Origin: Curtobacterium sp. MCSS17_008
GTDB lineage: Bacteria > Actinomycetota > Actinomycetes > Actinomycetales > Microbacteriaceae
Direction: 5' to 3'
Assembly (NCBI RefSeq): GCF_003234185.1
Contig: NZ_QKSM01000002.1
Span: forward strand, 124,001-188,000
Length of the DNA: 64,000 bases
Shown: positions 24,590 to 33,210 of the stretch, piece by piece
How positions within the stretch are numbered: the first letter of the stretch is position 1
Layout of the letters: every line of letters starts with the position of its first letter
Notes under the pieces: generated by a model
The model's database searches: none
Seen by the model: the letters and a program-made list of their open reading frames with translations, nothing else
What the model was told of the DNA's origin: nothing
Position numbers and translations under genes: made by a program

Positions 24590-25666
24590 TTGAACCCGAG
24601 CGTCCCGGTCGCACGTCGCGCACCGAGCCTCCGCGCCTCGCTGGGCATCGGCGAGCGGTTGTTCGCCACGCCGTCCGAGCGACGCTTCATCACCGCCGTC
24701 GACGACGGACTCGAGCTCGTCGAGCAGGGCCTCGAGGAAGCCATGCGATCCACGGACACGCTCGCGGACACCACGAGCCGGTACCTGTTGTCGGCGGGCG
24801 GCAAGCGGATCCGGCCGACGCTGACGCTCCTCATCGCGCAGCTGGGCGAGGGCGTCACGGACGCGGTCGTCAAGGCCGCGGTGAGCATCGAGACGACCCA
24901 CCTGGCCTCGCTGTACCACGACGACGTCATGGACGAGGCGCCCGTGCGACGCGGGGTCCCCGCCGCCCACGTGACCTACGGCAACAACGTCGCGATCCTG
25001 ACGGGCGACCTGCTGTTCGCCCGCGCCAGCCTCATCACCGCCGACCTCGGCGCCGAGGGCATCCGCATGCAGGCCGAGACCTTCCAGCGCCTCTGCATGG
25101 GCCAGCTGCACGAGACGACGGGCCCGCAGGCCGAGGACGACCCCGTCGAGCACTACATCCAGGTGCTCAGCGACAAGACCGGCTCGCTCATCGCCACCGC
25201 GGCGCGCGCCGGGGTCATGTTCTCCGGAGCGGACCGCGCCTACCTCGACGCCGTCGGCACGTTCGGCGAGAAGGTCGGCGTCGCCTTCCAGCTCGTCGAC
25301 GACGTCATCGACCTCGCACCCGCGAAGGACCGGACCGGCAAGATCGCCGGCAACGACCTGCGTGCGGGCGTCGACACCCTGCCGCTCCTGCAGCTCCGTC
25401 GCCTGGCCGCCCGTGACGACGGCGCCGCCACGTTGCTCGCCCGCATCGAGCACGACGTGAAGGACGCCCCGGACGACGCGGTCGACTCGGCGCCCTACCA
25501 GTCGGCCGTCGCCGCCCTGCGCGAGCACGAGGCGACCACCGCCACCCGCGCCGTCGCCGTCCGCTGGGCGGAGGAGGCGGTCGCAGCGCTGGAGCCGCTG
25601 CCCGACGGCACCGTGAAGCGCGCGCTGACCCGCTTCGCCGAGTCCGTCGTCGAGCGCAGCCGCTGA
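24590..25666 (+). CDS. Polyprenyl (long-chain) diphosphate synthase
   Basis: This 358-residue trans-prenyltransferase would make the menaquinone side chain. The first Asp-rich motif is in LYHDDVMDEA (about residues 105-114) and the second in FQLVDDVIDL (about 232-241), with the GGKRIRPTL substrate-binding segment (about 69-77). Chain length cannot be read safely. The start is TTG 24590, supported by GGAG six bases upstream; the ATG near residue 52 would cut the conserved N-terminal helices. Its position between menG and fprA supports a role in quinone synthesis. Confidence 0.92.
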   Translation: MNPSVPVARRAPSLRASLGIGERLFATPSERRFITAVDDGLELVEQGLEEAMRSTDTLADTTSRYLLSAGGKRIRPTLTLLIAQLGEGVTDAVVKAAVSIETTHLASLYHDDVMDEAPVRRGVPAAHVTYGNNVAILTGDLLFARASLITADLGAEGIRMQAETFQRLCMGQLHETTGPQAEDDPVEHYIQVLSDKTGSLIATAARAGVMFSGADRAYLDAVGTFGEKVGVAFQLVDDVIDLAPAKDRTGKIAGNDLRAGVDTLPLLQLRRLAARDDGAATLLARIEHDVKDAPDDAVDSAPYQSAVAALREHEATTATRAVAVRWAEEAVAALEPLPDGTVKRALTRFAESVVERSR

Positions 25667-25724
25667 CCCGAGGGTCCACCGCCACCGACCGGGAGCACCC
25701 CGCCCGAACGAACTGGAGACATCA

Positions 25725-27095
25725 GTGCCCACCCTCCGACTCGCCATCGTCGGCGCCGGCCCCGCCGGGATCTACGCCGCCGACATCCTGCTGCGCGAGG
25801 CCCACGGTTACGACGTGTCGATCGACCTCTTCGAGCAGCTCCCCGCGCCGTACGGCCTGGTCCGCTACGGCGTCGCCCCGGACCACCCGCGCATCAAGGG
25901 CATCGTGAACGCCCTGCGCGACGTGCTCGACCGCGGTGTCGTGCGGCTGTTCGGCAACGTGCGCTTCGGCGAGGACATCACCCTCGACGACCTCAAGCAG
26001 CACTACAACGCGGTGCTGTTCTCAACGGGGGCGGTCAAGGACGCCGACCTCGACGTCCCGGGCATCGACCTCGACGGCTCGTACGGCGCGGCCGACTTCG
26101 TCAGCTGGTTCGACGGCCACCCCGACGTCCCGCGCACCTGGCCCCTCACCGCGTCCAGCGTCGCGGTCATCGGCAACGGCAACGTCGCCCTCGACGTCTC
26201 GCGCATCCTGGCGAAGCACGCGGACGACCTGCTGCCGACCGAGATCCCGGCGAACGTGTACGAGGGTCTCAAGGCCTCCCCGGTCACCGACGTGCACGTC
26301 TTCGGGCGCCGTGGCCCCGCCCAGGTGAAGTTCACCCCGCTGGAGCTCCGCGAGCTCGGCGAGCTGCGCGACGTCGACATGATCGTGTACGACGAGGACT
26401 TCGACCACGACGAGGCGTCGCGCACCGCGATCCAGACGAACAAGCAGGTCATGGTGATGAACCGTGTCCTCGAGCAGTGGCGGACCCGCGAGGTCGGTGC
26501 GGCGAGCCGCCGCCTCCACCTGCACTTCTACGCGAAGCCCGTCGAGCTCGTCGGTGAGGACGGGCGCGTCAGCGCACTGCGGTACGAGCGCACCCGTCCG
26601 AACGGCGAGGGCGGCGTCGAGGGGACCGGCGAGTTCCGGGAGGTCCCGGTGCAGGCGGTCTACCGCGCGGTCGGGTACTTCGGCTCGCCGCTGCCCGGCG
26701 TGCCCTTCGACGAGCGCACCGGCGTCATCCCCAACCGCGAGGGCCAGGTGCTCGACGAGGACGGTGCGCCGCTCCCGGGCGTCTACGCCACCGGGTGGAT
26801 CAAGCGCGGCCCGGTCGGCCTCATCGGACACACGAAGTCCGACGCGATGGAGACCGTCCAGCACATCGTCAACGACCAGGCCTCGTGGTGGGCGCCGGCT
26901 GACCCCTCGCCCGAGGCCGTCCCGGCGCTGCTCCGCGAACGGGGTGTCGACTACACCGACCTCGACGGCTGGCACGCGCTCGACGAGCACGAGCAGGCGC
27001 TGGGCGCCGCGGAGGGACGCGAACGCATCAAGGTCGTGCCGCGCGACGAGATGGTCGACGTCTCGCTCCGCCGCACCGGCTCGGCCACGAGCTGA
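25725..27095 (+). CDS. fprA: Ferredoxin/adrenodoxin--NADP reductase, FprA type
   Basis: This 456-residue flavoenzyme of the adrenodoxin-reductase family has an FAD-binding motif VGAGPAGIYAADILL (residues 9-23), the family segment APYGLVRYGVAPDHP, and an NADP-binding motif VIGNGNVALDVSRIL (about 147-161). It also has the C-terminal ATGWIKRGPVGLIGHTKSDA signature. It passes electrons between NADPH and ferredoxin. GGAG lies 6 bases before GTG. It follows the polyprenyl synthase by 58 bases and precedes a membrane acyltransferase-like gene by 10 bases. Confidence 0.93.
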   Translation: MPTLRLAIVGAGPAGIYAADILLREAHGYDVSIDLFEQLPAPYGLVRYGVAPDHPRIKGIVNALRDVLDRGVVRLFGNVRFGEDITLDDLKQHYNAVLFSTGAVKDADLDVPGIDLDGSYGAADFVSWFDGHPDVPRTWPLTASSVAVIGNGNVALDVSRILAKHADDLLPTEIPANVYEGLKASPVTDVHVFGRRGPAQVKFTPLELRELGELRDVDMIVYDEDFDHDEASRTAIQTNKQVMVMNRVLEQWRTREVGAASRRLHLHFYAKPVELVGEDGRVSALRYERTRPNGEGGVEGTGEFREVPVQAVYRAVGYFGSPLPGVPFDERTGVIPNREGQVLDEDGAPLPGVYATGWIKRGPVGLIGHTKSDAMETVQHIVNDQASWWAPADPSPEAVPALLRERGVDYTDLDGWHALDEHEQALGAAEGRERIKVVPRDEMVDVSLRRTGSATS

Positions 27096-27105
27096 GCCCG
27101 CAGCG

Positions 27106-28284
27106 ATGACCAGCGCACGCCCCGCACCGCCCACCGCGTCGCGGGGCGTGCTCGTCCCGCCGGACCGGCTGCAGGGGGTCGACGTCGCCCGGGCGCTCGC
27201 GCTGCTCGGCATGATGGCCGCGCACATCGGCGGGATCGCAGACGAGCTGGACTGGACGGACCCCGCGACCTGGTCGGCCGTCGCGCACGGCCGACCGTCG
27301 ACGCTCTTCGCGGTGCTCGCCGGCGTCTCGATCGGCCTGACGAGTGGTCGGGCCAACCCGCCGGGGCCGCCGGTCATCGGCCGTGTGCGCGCGCGGCTGG
27401 CGGTGCGCGCGGTCGCCGTCGTCGGCATCGGTCTCGCGCTCATGGCGCTCGACACCCCGGTCTACGTCATCCTCCCGACGTACGGCGCGCTCTTCCTGCT
27501 CGTTGTGCCCGTCCTGCGGCTGCGTCCGGCCACGCTCCTCGTGCTCGCCGGTGTCTGCGCGCTGGCGTCGCCGTTCGCCGCGGTCGCCGTCGCGCCCGCC
27601 TACGCCGGCGCCGGGATGTGGGAGGTCCAGCTCGGACTCGTGTACCCGGTGGTCACCTTCCTGGCGTACGTGCTGGTCGGCCTGGCGGTGGCCCGACTCG
27701 GTCTGGGCCCACGCCGCGGATCCCCGGACGACGCGCCCGCGGCGGACGGGCCGCGCCTGTGGCGGGAGGCGCGGCGCACGCAGGTCGCGCTCCTCGTGTC
27801 CGGCACGGCCGTCGCCACCATCGCCTACGGCATCGGGAACCTCCTCGCGCCGGTCCCCGTGGACGCCGTGCTCGCCTTCCCCGGCGTCCCGTGGGCCCCG
27901 GCGTACAGTTCGCCGTCGGAAGCCCTCGCGCAGGTGCTGTTCTCGCCTCGTGACCACTCGTCGTCGGTGGTCGACGTGTGCGGCACGGCCGGGGTGGCGG
28001 TCGCGGTGATCGCCCTGTGCACGTTGCTCGTCGACGGTCGGGGGAGGACCGTCGCGCGGATCGCGTACCCGCTGACCGCCGTCGGGTCGATGCCGCTCAC
28101 GGTCTACGCCGGCCACCTCGTCGTGATCGCGTTCCTGCCCGAGTACCCGGAGTCGGGCACGGCATGGGCCTGGTTCGCCGTCGGATCGGTGCTGTTCGCG
28201 ATGTCGTGGCGGGCGTTCCTCGGCCGGGGACCGCTCGAGCGTGTGGTCGCACGGCTCGCCGGGCTGGTGCCGTCCCCGCGCTGA
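27106..28284 (+). CDS. Acyltransferase-like membrane protein (DUF1624/DUF418-related)
   Basis: This 392-residue protein has about 10 hydrophobic segments. Its opening GVDVARALALLGMMAAHI (about residues 24-41) is typical of the heparan-alpha-glucosaminide N-acetyltransferase/DUF418 superfamily, which moves acyl groups across membranes. A late motif, GSMPLTVYAGHLVVIAFLP, also fits. The donor and acceptor are unknown. ATG 27106 is 10 bases after the fprA stop and is probably read on the same transcript. A GC-rich hairpin (around 28303-28330) separates it from the convergent cardiolipin synthase. Confidence 0.8.
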   Translation: MTSARPAPPTASRGVLVPPDRLQGVDVARALALLGMMAAHIGGIADELDWTDPATWSAVAHGRPSTLFAVLAGVSIGLTSGRANPPGPPVIGRVRARLAVRAVAVVGIGLALMALDTPVYVILPTYGALFLLVVPVLRLRPATLLVLAGVCALASPFAAVAVAPAYAGAGMWEVQLGLVYPVVTFLAYVLVGLAVARLGLGPRRGSPDDAPAADGPRLWREARRTQVALLVSGTAVATIAYGIGNLLAPVPVDAVLAFPGVPWAPAYSSPSEALAQVLFSPRDHSSSVVDVCGTAGVAVAVIALCTLLVDGRGRTVARIAYPLTAVGSMPLTVYAGHLVVIAFLPEYPESGTAWAWFAVGSVLFAMSWRAFLGRGPLERVVARLAGLVPSPR

Positions 28285-28336
28285 CGCAGGCCCGGCGAGC
28301 GCACCGGGGGAGGTGGGTCGAGCCTCCCGGCCGGCC

Positions 28337-29797
28337 CTACTGCAGTGCCGCCGTGAGCCGCGCGACGTTGTCGAGGACCTGCGAACGGCGCGGCCGCTCG
28401 AGCCACGCGTCGAGCGTGAGCTCGAACGACGCGTCCTTGTAGGCGGACTGCACGTCCCGCAGCGCGTCGACGAACCGCTTCCCGCGCACCATGACGGAGA
28501 CCTCGAGGTTCAGGCTGAAGGACCGCATGTCCATGTTGCTCGACCCGATCACCGACACGTCGTCGTCGATCGTGAAGTGCTTGGCGTGCAGGATCGTCGG
28601 GGCCCGGTACAACCAGATCTTCACGCCCGCGCGCAGGAGTTCCTCGTAGTAGGAACGCTGCGCGTGCCACGTCATCGCGTGGTCGCCCATCTCGCCGACG
28701 AAGAGCTCGACCTCGACGCCACGCTGCGCGGTCGTCGTGATCGCGTACAGCATCGAGTCGTCGGGCACGAAGTACGGCGAGGTGATCGAGACCTTCTCCT
28801 GCGCCGCGTACAGCAGCGCGTTGAACAGGCGCAGGTTGTTCTCGCCGTCGAACCCCGGTCCGGACGGCACGACCTGGCAGTCGAGGGCGTCACCGCGGTC
28901 GGCGCGGTGGACCGGGTCGCTCTCGCGCAGCAGCAGCTCGTCGGTCTCGCTGTACCAGTCGGTCACGAACAGGGCGTTGAGGCCGGCGACGACCGGCCCC
29001 TCGAACCGGGCGAACAGGTCCTTGTAGACCATGCCGCGCTCGAGGTGCGACTTCAGGTCGTACGACTTGTCGATGAGGTTCTGCGAGCCGGTGAACGCGA
29101 CCGACCCGTCGATGACCATGATCTTCCGGTGGTTCCGCAGGTCGGGGCGCTGGAACTTCCCCTGGAACGGCTGGAGCGGCAGCATGAGGTGCCACTCGAT
29201 GCCGGCTCGGTCGAGGAACGCGAGCGTGTCCTTGTAGCCCGGGTAGCCGCGGCTCGCCCAGTGGTCGAGCAGGAACCGGACGGTGACCCCGCGCGCTTGC
29301 GCGCGGGCGAGTGCCTCGAAGTACGGTCGCGTCGTGTCGTCGAGCGTCGCGATGTAGAACTCGACGTGCACGAAGCGACGGGACTGGTCGATCGCCCGGG
29401 CCATCTCCTGGATCGACTCGTCGTAGTCCGGGTACAGTTCCGCGGAGTTGCCGCCCACGAGGGGCATCGCGCCCAGCTCGCGGTTGAGCTTCGTCACGCT
29501 CTCGAGCCACGGCGGCCACGGGTGGTCGTGACGCACCCGCTCGATGCCCTCGGTCTGCTCGAGGATGTACGCGTTGATCTCGGTCTGCTTCTCACGTCGT
29601 GACCTCGGCAGCTTCGTGGACCCGATGACGAGGAAGACGACGAACCCGATGTACGGGATGAGGAAGATCGCGAGCAGCCAGGCGGTCGCGGTCTGCGGCT
29701 TCCGGTTGTACGGGACGTAGATGATCGAGAAGACACGGATCGCCAGGTCCAGCAGGACCAGGAGAACGGTGATCGCGACGCCGAGCCAGTGCTCCAC
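28337..29797 (-). CDS. cls: Cardiolipin synthase
   Basis: This 486-residue membrane enzyme condenses two phosphatidylglycerols (or PG with another donor). Two N-terminal helices form a PLDc_N region (about residues 5-60). Two phospholipase D domains follow with HKD motifs: NHRKIMVIDG (about 222-231) and ILHAKHFTIDDD (about 401-412). The GTG start is 11 bases after the YajQ stop, so the two genes are likely co-transcribed. The free PLDc_N protein at 20303 is a separate gene. Confidence 0.93.
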   Translation of the reverse strand: MEHWLGVAITVLLVLLDLAIRVFSIIYVPYNRKPQTATAWLLAIFLIPYIGFVVFLVIGSTKLPRSRREKQTEINAYILEQTEGIERVRHDHPWPPWLESVTKLNRELGAMPLVGGNSAELYPDYDESIQEMARAIDQSRRFVHVEFYIATLDDTTRPYFEALARAQARGVTVRFLLDHWASRGYPGYKDTLAFLDRAGIEWHLMLPLQPFQGKFQRPDLRNHRKIMVIDGSVAFTGSQNLIDKSYDLKSHLERGMVYKDLFARFEGPVVAGLNALFVTDWYSETDELLLRESDPVHRADRGDALDCQVVPSGPGFDGENNLRLFNALLYAAQEKVSITSPYFVPDDSMLYAITTTAQRGVEVELFVGEMGDHAMTWHAQRSYYEELLRAGVKIWLYRAPTILHAKHFTIDDDVSVIGSSNMDMRSFSLNLEVSVMVRGKRFVDALRDVQSAYKDASFELTLDAWLERPRRSQVLDNVARLTAALQ

Positions 29798-29808
29798 GAG
29801 GGACGGCG

Positions 29809-30297
29809 CTAGCGGAAGTTGATGAACTGCAACGGCACGTCGAACTCTTCACCCTTGAGGAGCTGGATCGTGTTCTGCAGGTCGTCACGGCTCTTCGACG
29901 AGACGCGGAGCTCGTCGCCCTGGATCTGGCTCTTGACGCTCTTCGGCGCGTTCGCGCGGAGGAAGGCGCCGATCTTCTTCGCGACGTCCTGCTCGATGCC
30001 GTTCTTGAACTTCACCTCGATCCGGTACTCCTTGCCCGAGGGGTACGGGTCGCCGGCGTCGAGGCTCTTCAGCGAGATGTTCCGCTTGATCGCCTTGCTC
30101 TGCAGCACGTCGAGGACGGCCTTCGCACGCTCCTCGGAGTTCGCCTTGATGAGCACGTCGTCGCCGCTGAAGGCGATCGACGCGTCCGCGCCCTTGAAGT
30201 CGTACCGCTGCTCGATCTCCTTGGCGGCCTGGTTGAGGGCGTTCTCCGCCTCCATCTTGTCGACCTTGCTGACCACGTCGAAGGAACTGTCTGCCAT
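29809..30297 (-). CDS. YajQ-family nucleotide-binding protein
   Basis: This 162-residue cytoplasmic protein matches the YajQ (DUF520) family from end to end: MADSSFDVVSKVD at the start, RYDFKGADASI in the middle, and a conserved C-terminus around SKSRDDLQNTIQLLK...FINFR. Family members bind nucleotides, cyclic di-GMP in some proteobacteria; a role here is not established. Minus-strand TAGGCT (30310-30305) lies 7 bases before the ATG, so it is probably leaderless. It forms an operon with cls. Confidence 0.93.
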   Translation of the reverse strand: MADSSFDVVSKVDKMEAENALNQAAKEIEQRYDFKGADASIAFSGDDVLIKANSEERAKAVLDVLQSKAIKRNISLKSLDAGDPYPSGKEYRIEVKFKNGIEQDVAKKIGAFLRANAPKSVKSQIQGDELRVSSKSRDDLQNTIQLLKGEEFDVPLQFINFR

Positions 30298-30430
30298 GCG
30301 GGACAGCCTAACGGCGGACAGGTGGGCAGGTCGGGCCCCGCCGTGCGGGTGGTGACGAGCGGGTGCCCACCGGTACCGGTGGAGGAGCGGGCGGACGGCG
30401 GGGTGGTCACGAGCACCCTCCGGGATCCGC

Positions 30431-30436
30431 TATGCT
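30431..30436 (+). promoter_or_regulatory. -10 box of the tRNA-Tyr gene
   Basis: TATGCT lies 47 bases before the tRNA. The -35 region is not clear. Confidence 0.45.
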
Positions 30437-30483
30437 CTTCAGCGCGCCTTCGGTTGGTGACCACACCGGCCGGGTGCGCACAT

Positions 30484-30565
30484 GGCGAGTTACCCAAGCG
30501 GCCAAAGGGATCTGACTGTAAATCAGCCGGCGTAGCCTTCGGGGGTTCGAATCCCTCACTCGCCA
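30484..30565 (+). tRNA. tRNA-Tyr (anticodon GTA)
   Basis: The acceptor arms GGCGAGT and ACTCGCC pair fully, the anticodon loop reads CTGTAAA, the T loop is GGTTCGAATCC, and a long variable arm marks a class II tRNA. The 3' CCA is not encoded (ACCG follows). A strong terminator lies just downstream. Confidence 0.97.
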
Positions 30566-30577
30566 CCGTGCCGAGAG

Positions 30578-30608
30578 CAGCCCCGTCCGATCCGGACGGG
30601 GCTGTCCT
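30578..30608 (+). terminator. Terminator after tRNA-Tyr
   Basis: A perfect 12 bp stem (30578-30589 with 30593-30604) with a 3-base loop, followed by TCCTCGTT. Confidence 0.8.
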
Positions 30609-30658
30609 CGTTCCGGCAGGCTGTGCTCGCTCCGGCGCACTGTCCTCGTTCCGGCAAC
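30602..30658 (+). repeat. Three 19 bp tandem repeats after tRNA-Tyr
   Basis: Units start at 30602, 30621 and 30640 and follow CTGTnCTCGyTCCGGC. The first begins inside the right arm of the terminator. A fourth copy lies between tRNA-Thr and tRNA-Met (33082-33096). Confidence 0.75.
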
Positions 30659-30683
30659 CGGTTCGTTCCGGCAAGCTGGGGGC

Positions 30684-31505
30684 ATGCCGGAGATGCTCAC
30701 GCCCGCCCAGTTCGCCGACCTCGCCGAGTCCATCGCCCGCGAGGCCGCAACCCTCGCCGCCCGCAGGCGCGCAGAGGGGGTCGAGGTGGCCGACCGGAAG
30801 TCGAGCATCGTCGACGTCGTGACGGCCGCGGACCGCGAGGTGGAGGAGCTCATCCGCTCCCGCATCGCCCAGGCGCGCCCGGACGACGGCTTCCACGGCG
30901 AGGAATCCGGATCCGACACCGGTTCGACGGGCATCACGTGGGTGGTCGACCCGATCGACGGCACCGTCAACTACCTGTACGGCAGCGAGCAGTACGGCGT
31001 GAGCATCGGGGTGGTGCGGGGGAGCGCCGACCCGACGACGTGGCAGGCCGTCGCCGGGGTGGTCGTCGCGCCCGCGACCGGCAGCGTGTACCAAGCCGCC
31101 TCCGGCGAGGGCGCGACGCGCGACGGCGAGCCGCTGCGGGTCGCCTCGCCGGCCTCGCTCGCCGAAGCGCTCGTCGCCACGGGGTTCGGCTACACCGCCG
31201 ACCGTCGACGGGAACAGGTCGCGGTGCTCGCGGGTCTGATCGGCGAGGTGCGCGACGTCCGTCGCGCGGGAGCCGCGTCGCTCGACTGCTGCGCCGTGGG
31301 TGCCGGGACCCTGGACGCGTACTACGAGCGCGGGATCAACCCCTGGGACATGGCCGCGGGGTCGCTGGTCGCCGCGGAGGCCGGTGCGACCGTCCGCATC
31401 TGGGAGGCCGGCGGTACCCGGTCCTTCCTGTTCGCCGCGCCCGCCGTCGCCGACGAACTCGAGTCGCTGGTTCGGCGGCTCGAGGGCGAGGTGCTCGGGA
31501 GCTGA
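30684..31505 (+). CDS. Inositol monophosphatase-family protein (possible histidinol-phosphatase HisN)
   Basis: This 273-residue cytoplasmic Mg2+-dependent phosphatase has all the family motifs: GEESG (about residues 72-76), WVVDPIDGTVNY (about 87-98, metal ligands) and INPWDMAAGSLVAAEAG near residue 220. In actinobacteria members of this family act as inositol-1-phosphatase, histidinol-phosphatase or phosphatase of related sugars; sequence alone does not decide. ATG 30684 lies in a short repeat-rich gap after tRNA-Tyr. Confidence 0.88.
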   Translation: MPEMLTPAQFADLAESIAREAATLAARRRAEGVEVADRKSSIVDVVTAADREVEELIRSRIAQARPDDGFHGEESGSDTGSTGITWVVDPIDGTVNYLYGSEQYGVSIGVVRGSADPTTWQAVAGVVVAPATGSVYQAASGEGATRDGEPLRVASPASLAEALVATGFGYTADRRREQVAVLAGLIGEVRDVRRAGAASLDCCAVGAGTLDAYYERGINPWDMAAGSLVAAEAGATVRIWEAGGTRSFLFAAPAVADELESLVRRLEGEVLGS

Positions 31506-31624
31506 CCACGTCGGCGCAGCGTGCGCGACCGGACGGGACCCTCGCTCCGTGCGGCACTGCACGGTCGTGCACACGACTGGCGGTGGGCGACGCCCCCTGC
31601 TAGCGTGCTGCAGTCCCGTTACCT

Positions 31625-31641
31625 GCTCGTTACCAACGAGC
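31625..31641 (+). promoter_or_regulatory. Small hairpin in the leader of the M23 peptidase gene
   Basis: GCTCGTT-ACC-AACGAGC lies 36 bases before the ATG. A TAGCGT (about 31599-31604) could be the -10 box. It may be an operator or an RNA hairpin; I cannot tell which. Confidence 0.35.
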
Positions 31642-31676
31642 GCCTCCGTGCCCCGATCAGGATCAGCCCCGAACAC

Positions 31677-32906
31677 ATGCCCCACGCCTCCCAGCAGACC
31701 GCGCAGACGCCCACCCGGACCGACACCGCGACCGAACCGGTCGTGCACCTGACCCGACGCGCGCGCATCGAGGCCGAGCGTCGGGCGGCGGCATCCCGGT
31801 CCGTCGTGGTCGCAGGCGTGTCCGCAGCGTTCGGCACCGCGCCGACCGCGCCCGCGGAGCCGGCCTCCGTGTCGCCCTCGTTCGACGAGCTCGTCGCGCC
31901 GACGACGCCGGTGGCCCCGGTCTCGCCGATCGACCTCGCCCCGACGTCGCCGGCGTTGCCCGCGCCCTCGGCCGGTGCCGTCACGCCGCCCGCTCCCGCG
32001 TCCCCGGACGTCGCACCCGTCGTCGACGCGACACGGGCCCCGACACCCCCGGCCGCCGGTCCCCGCCGTGTGCTCGGACAGGTCCCGCCGTCGCGTCGCC
32101 CGGTCCGCGCCGACCGCGCCACGTCCGCGGTGCACGTCGACCGTGCGACCAGGCACATCGCCGCGGCGCCGACGGGTGCGGCGGGCGCGCGTCAGCAGGC
32201 CGACCGCGGCACATCGTTCCGCCGTGCCGCCTCACGGGTGACCGCGGTCGGCGCCCTCCTCTTCACCGCCGGTCTCGTCGTGTCGACGTCGCTCCCGGCG
32301 CAGGCGCTGTGGGTCCCGCCGGCGGACACCACGTCGGCGCGCACGACCGCCGCCGGCGCCGCGCAGTCGCTCAGCGTCGGCGATGCGGCCGGCGACGCCG
32401 AGACCACCCGTGACGCGTACTCGGTGACCTCGGCCGCCCAGTACGCGAACGTCGACGCGTCGTCGTTCTCGAACGACCCGGACGGCACCATCCAGTGGCC
32501 GTTCCTCACCGGCGTGCCGATCACCTCGGGCTTCGGTGGCCGCCAGGTCGCGGGTTGCTCGTTCTGCTCGACGAACCACATGGGCGTCGACTTCGCGCCG
32601 GGCGAGGGCACCCCGATCCGATCCGTCGCCGCGGGCACGGTCATCAAGGTGCAGGCCAACGACGGCGGCTTCGGCAACGACGTGTGGGTGCAGCACGACG
32701 TCGACGGCAAGCAGTTCGTCAGTGTCTACGGCCACATGAAGGACGGCACGTTCAAGGTGGTCAAGGGCCAGCAGGTCGCCGTGGGCGACGAACTCGGCGA
32801 GGTCGGATCGACCGGCAACTCGACGGGGCCGCACCTGCACCTGGAGATCCACGTCGACGGTGTCCCGGTGGACCCGCTGACCTGGCTGCGAGCCAACGCG
32901 AACTAG
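31677..32906 (+). CDS. M23-family metallo-endopeptidase with long disordered N-terminus
   Basis: This 409-residue protein should be membrane-anchored or secreted. Residues 1-185 are Pro/Ala/Thr-rich and hydrophilic, followed by one hydrophobic segment (AVGALLFTAGLVVSTSL, about 189-206) with an AQA cleavage-like site. The C-terminal lysostaphin-type domain carries the zinc motifs HMGVDF (HxxxD, about 301-306) and HLHLE (HxH, about 385-389). Such enzymes cut peptidoglycan cross-bridges. ATG 31677 is used because the frame upstream contains no signal-like sequence; the long region before the helix is unusual. It sits before tRNA-Thr. Confidence 0.85.
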   Translation: MPHASQQTAQTPTRTDTATEPVVHLTRRARIEAERRAAASRSVVVAGVSAAFGTAPTAPAEPASVSPSFDELVAPTTPVAPVSPIDLAPTSPALPAPSAGAVTPPAPASPDVAPVVDATRAPTPPAAGPRRVLGQVPPSRRPVRADRATSAVHVDRATRHIAAAPTGAAGARQQADRGTSFRRAASRVTAVGALLFTAGLVVSTSLPAQALWVPPADTTSARTTAAGAAQSLSVGDAAGDAETTRDAYSVTSAAQYANVDASSFSNDPDGTIQWPFLTGVPITSGFGGRQVAGCSFCSTNHMGVDFAPGEGTPIRSVAAGTVIKVQANDGGFGNDVWVQHDVDGKQFVSVYGHMKDGTFKVVKGQQVAVGDELGEVGSTGNSTGPHLHLEIHVDGVPVDPLTWLRANAN

Positions 32907-32967
32907 CGGAGGAGCGGCGGCACGCCCGGGCGTCACGTCCGGTTCCTGACCACCGCCGCCCGTCTGC

Positions 32968-32973
32968 TATTCT
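32968..32973 (+). promoter_or_regulatory. -10 box of the tRNA-Thr/tRNA-Met unit
   Basis: TATTCT, with CCTGAC (32945-32950) 17 bases upstream as a weak -35, precedes tRNA-Thr by 25 bases. Confidence 0.5.
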
Positions 32974-32998
32974 CGTGTGGTGCCGCCGAGCGGCACTC

Positions 32999-33070
32999 GC
33001 CCCGATAGCTCAGTGGCAGAGCACTTCCATGGTAAGGAAGGGGTCGTCAGTTCAATCCTGACTCGGGGCT
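32999..33070 (+). tRNA. tRNA-Thr (anticodon GGT)
   Basis: The acceptor arms GCCCCGA and TCGGGGC pair fully, the anticodon loop is ATGGTAA, and the T loop is AGTTCAATCCT. The 3' CCA is not encoded (CCG follows). Confidence 0.97.
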
Positions 33071-33102
33071 CCGACCCGGAGCTGTTCTCGCTCCGGATCT
33101 CT

Positions 33103-33179
33103 GGCGGGGTAGCTCAGTTGGTTAGAGCACACGACTCATAATCGTGGGGTCACGGGTTCAAGTCCCGTCCTCGCTACCA
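33103..33179 (+). tRNA. tRNA-Met, elongator (anticodon CAT)
   Basis: A 77-base tRNA with anticodon loop CTCATAA. The anticodon stem CACGA/TCGTG lacks the three G-C pairs of an initiator tRNA, so it is elongator Met. The 3' CCA is encoded, unlike the other three tRNAs in the window. Confidence 0.96.
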
Positions 33180-33182
33180 CAG

Positions 33183-33210
33183 GCCCGGCGGCCAGCTCGC
33201 CGGGCTTTCG
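33183..33210 (+). terminator. Terminator after tRNA-Met
   Basis: GCCCGGCG (33183-33190) pairs with CGCCGGGC (33198-33205), followed by TTTCGTCG. Confidence 0.75.
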
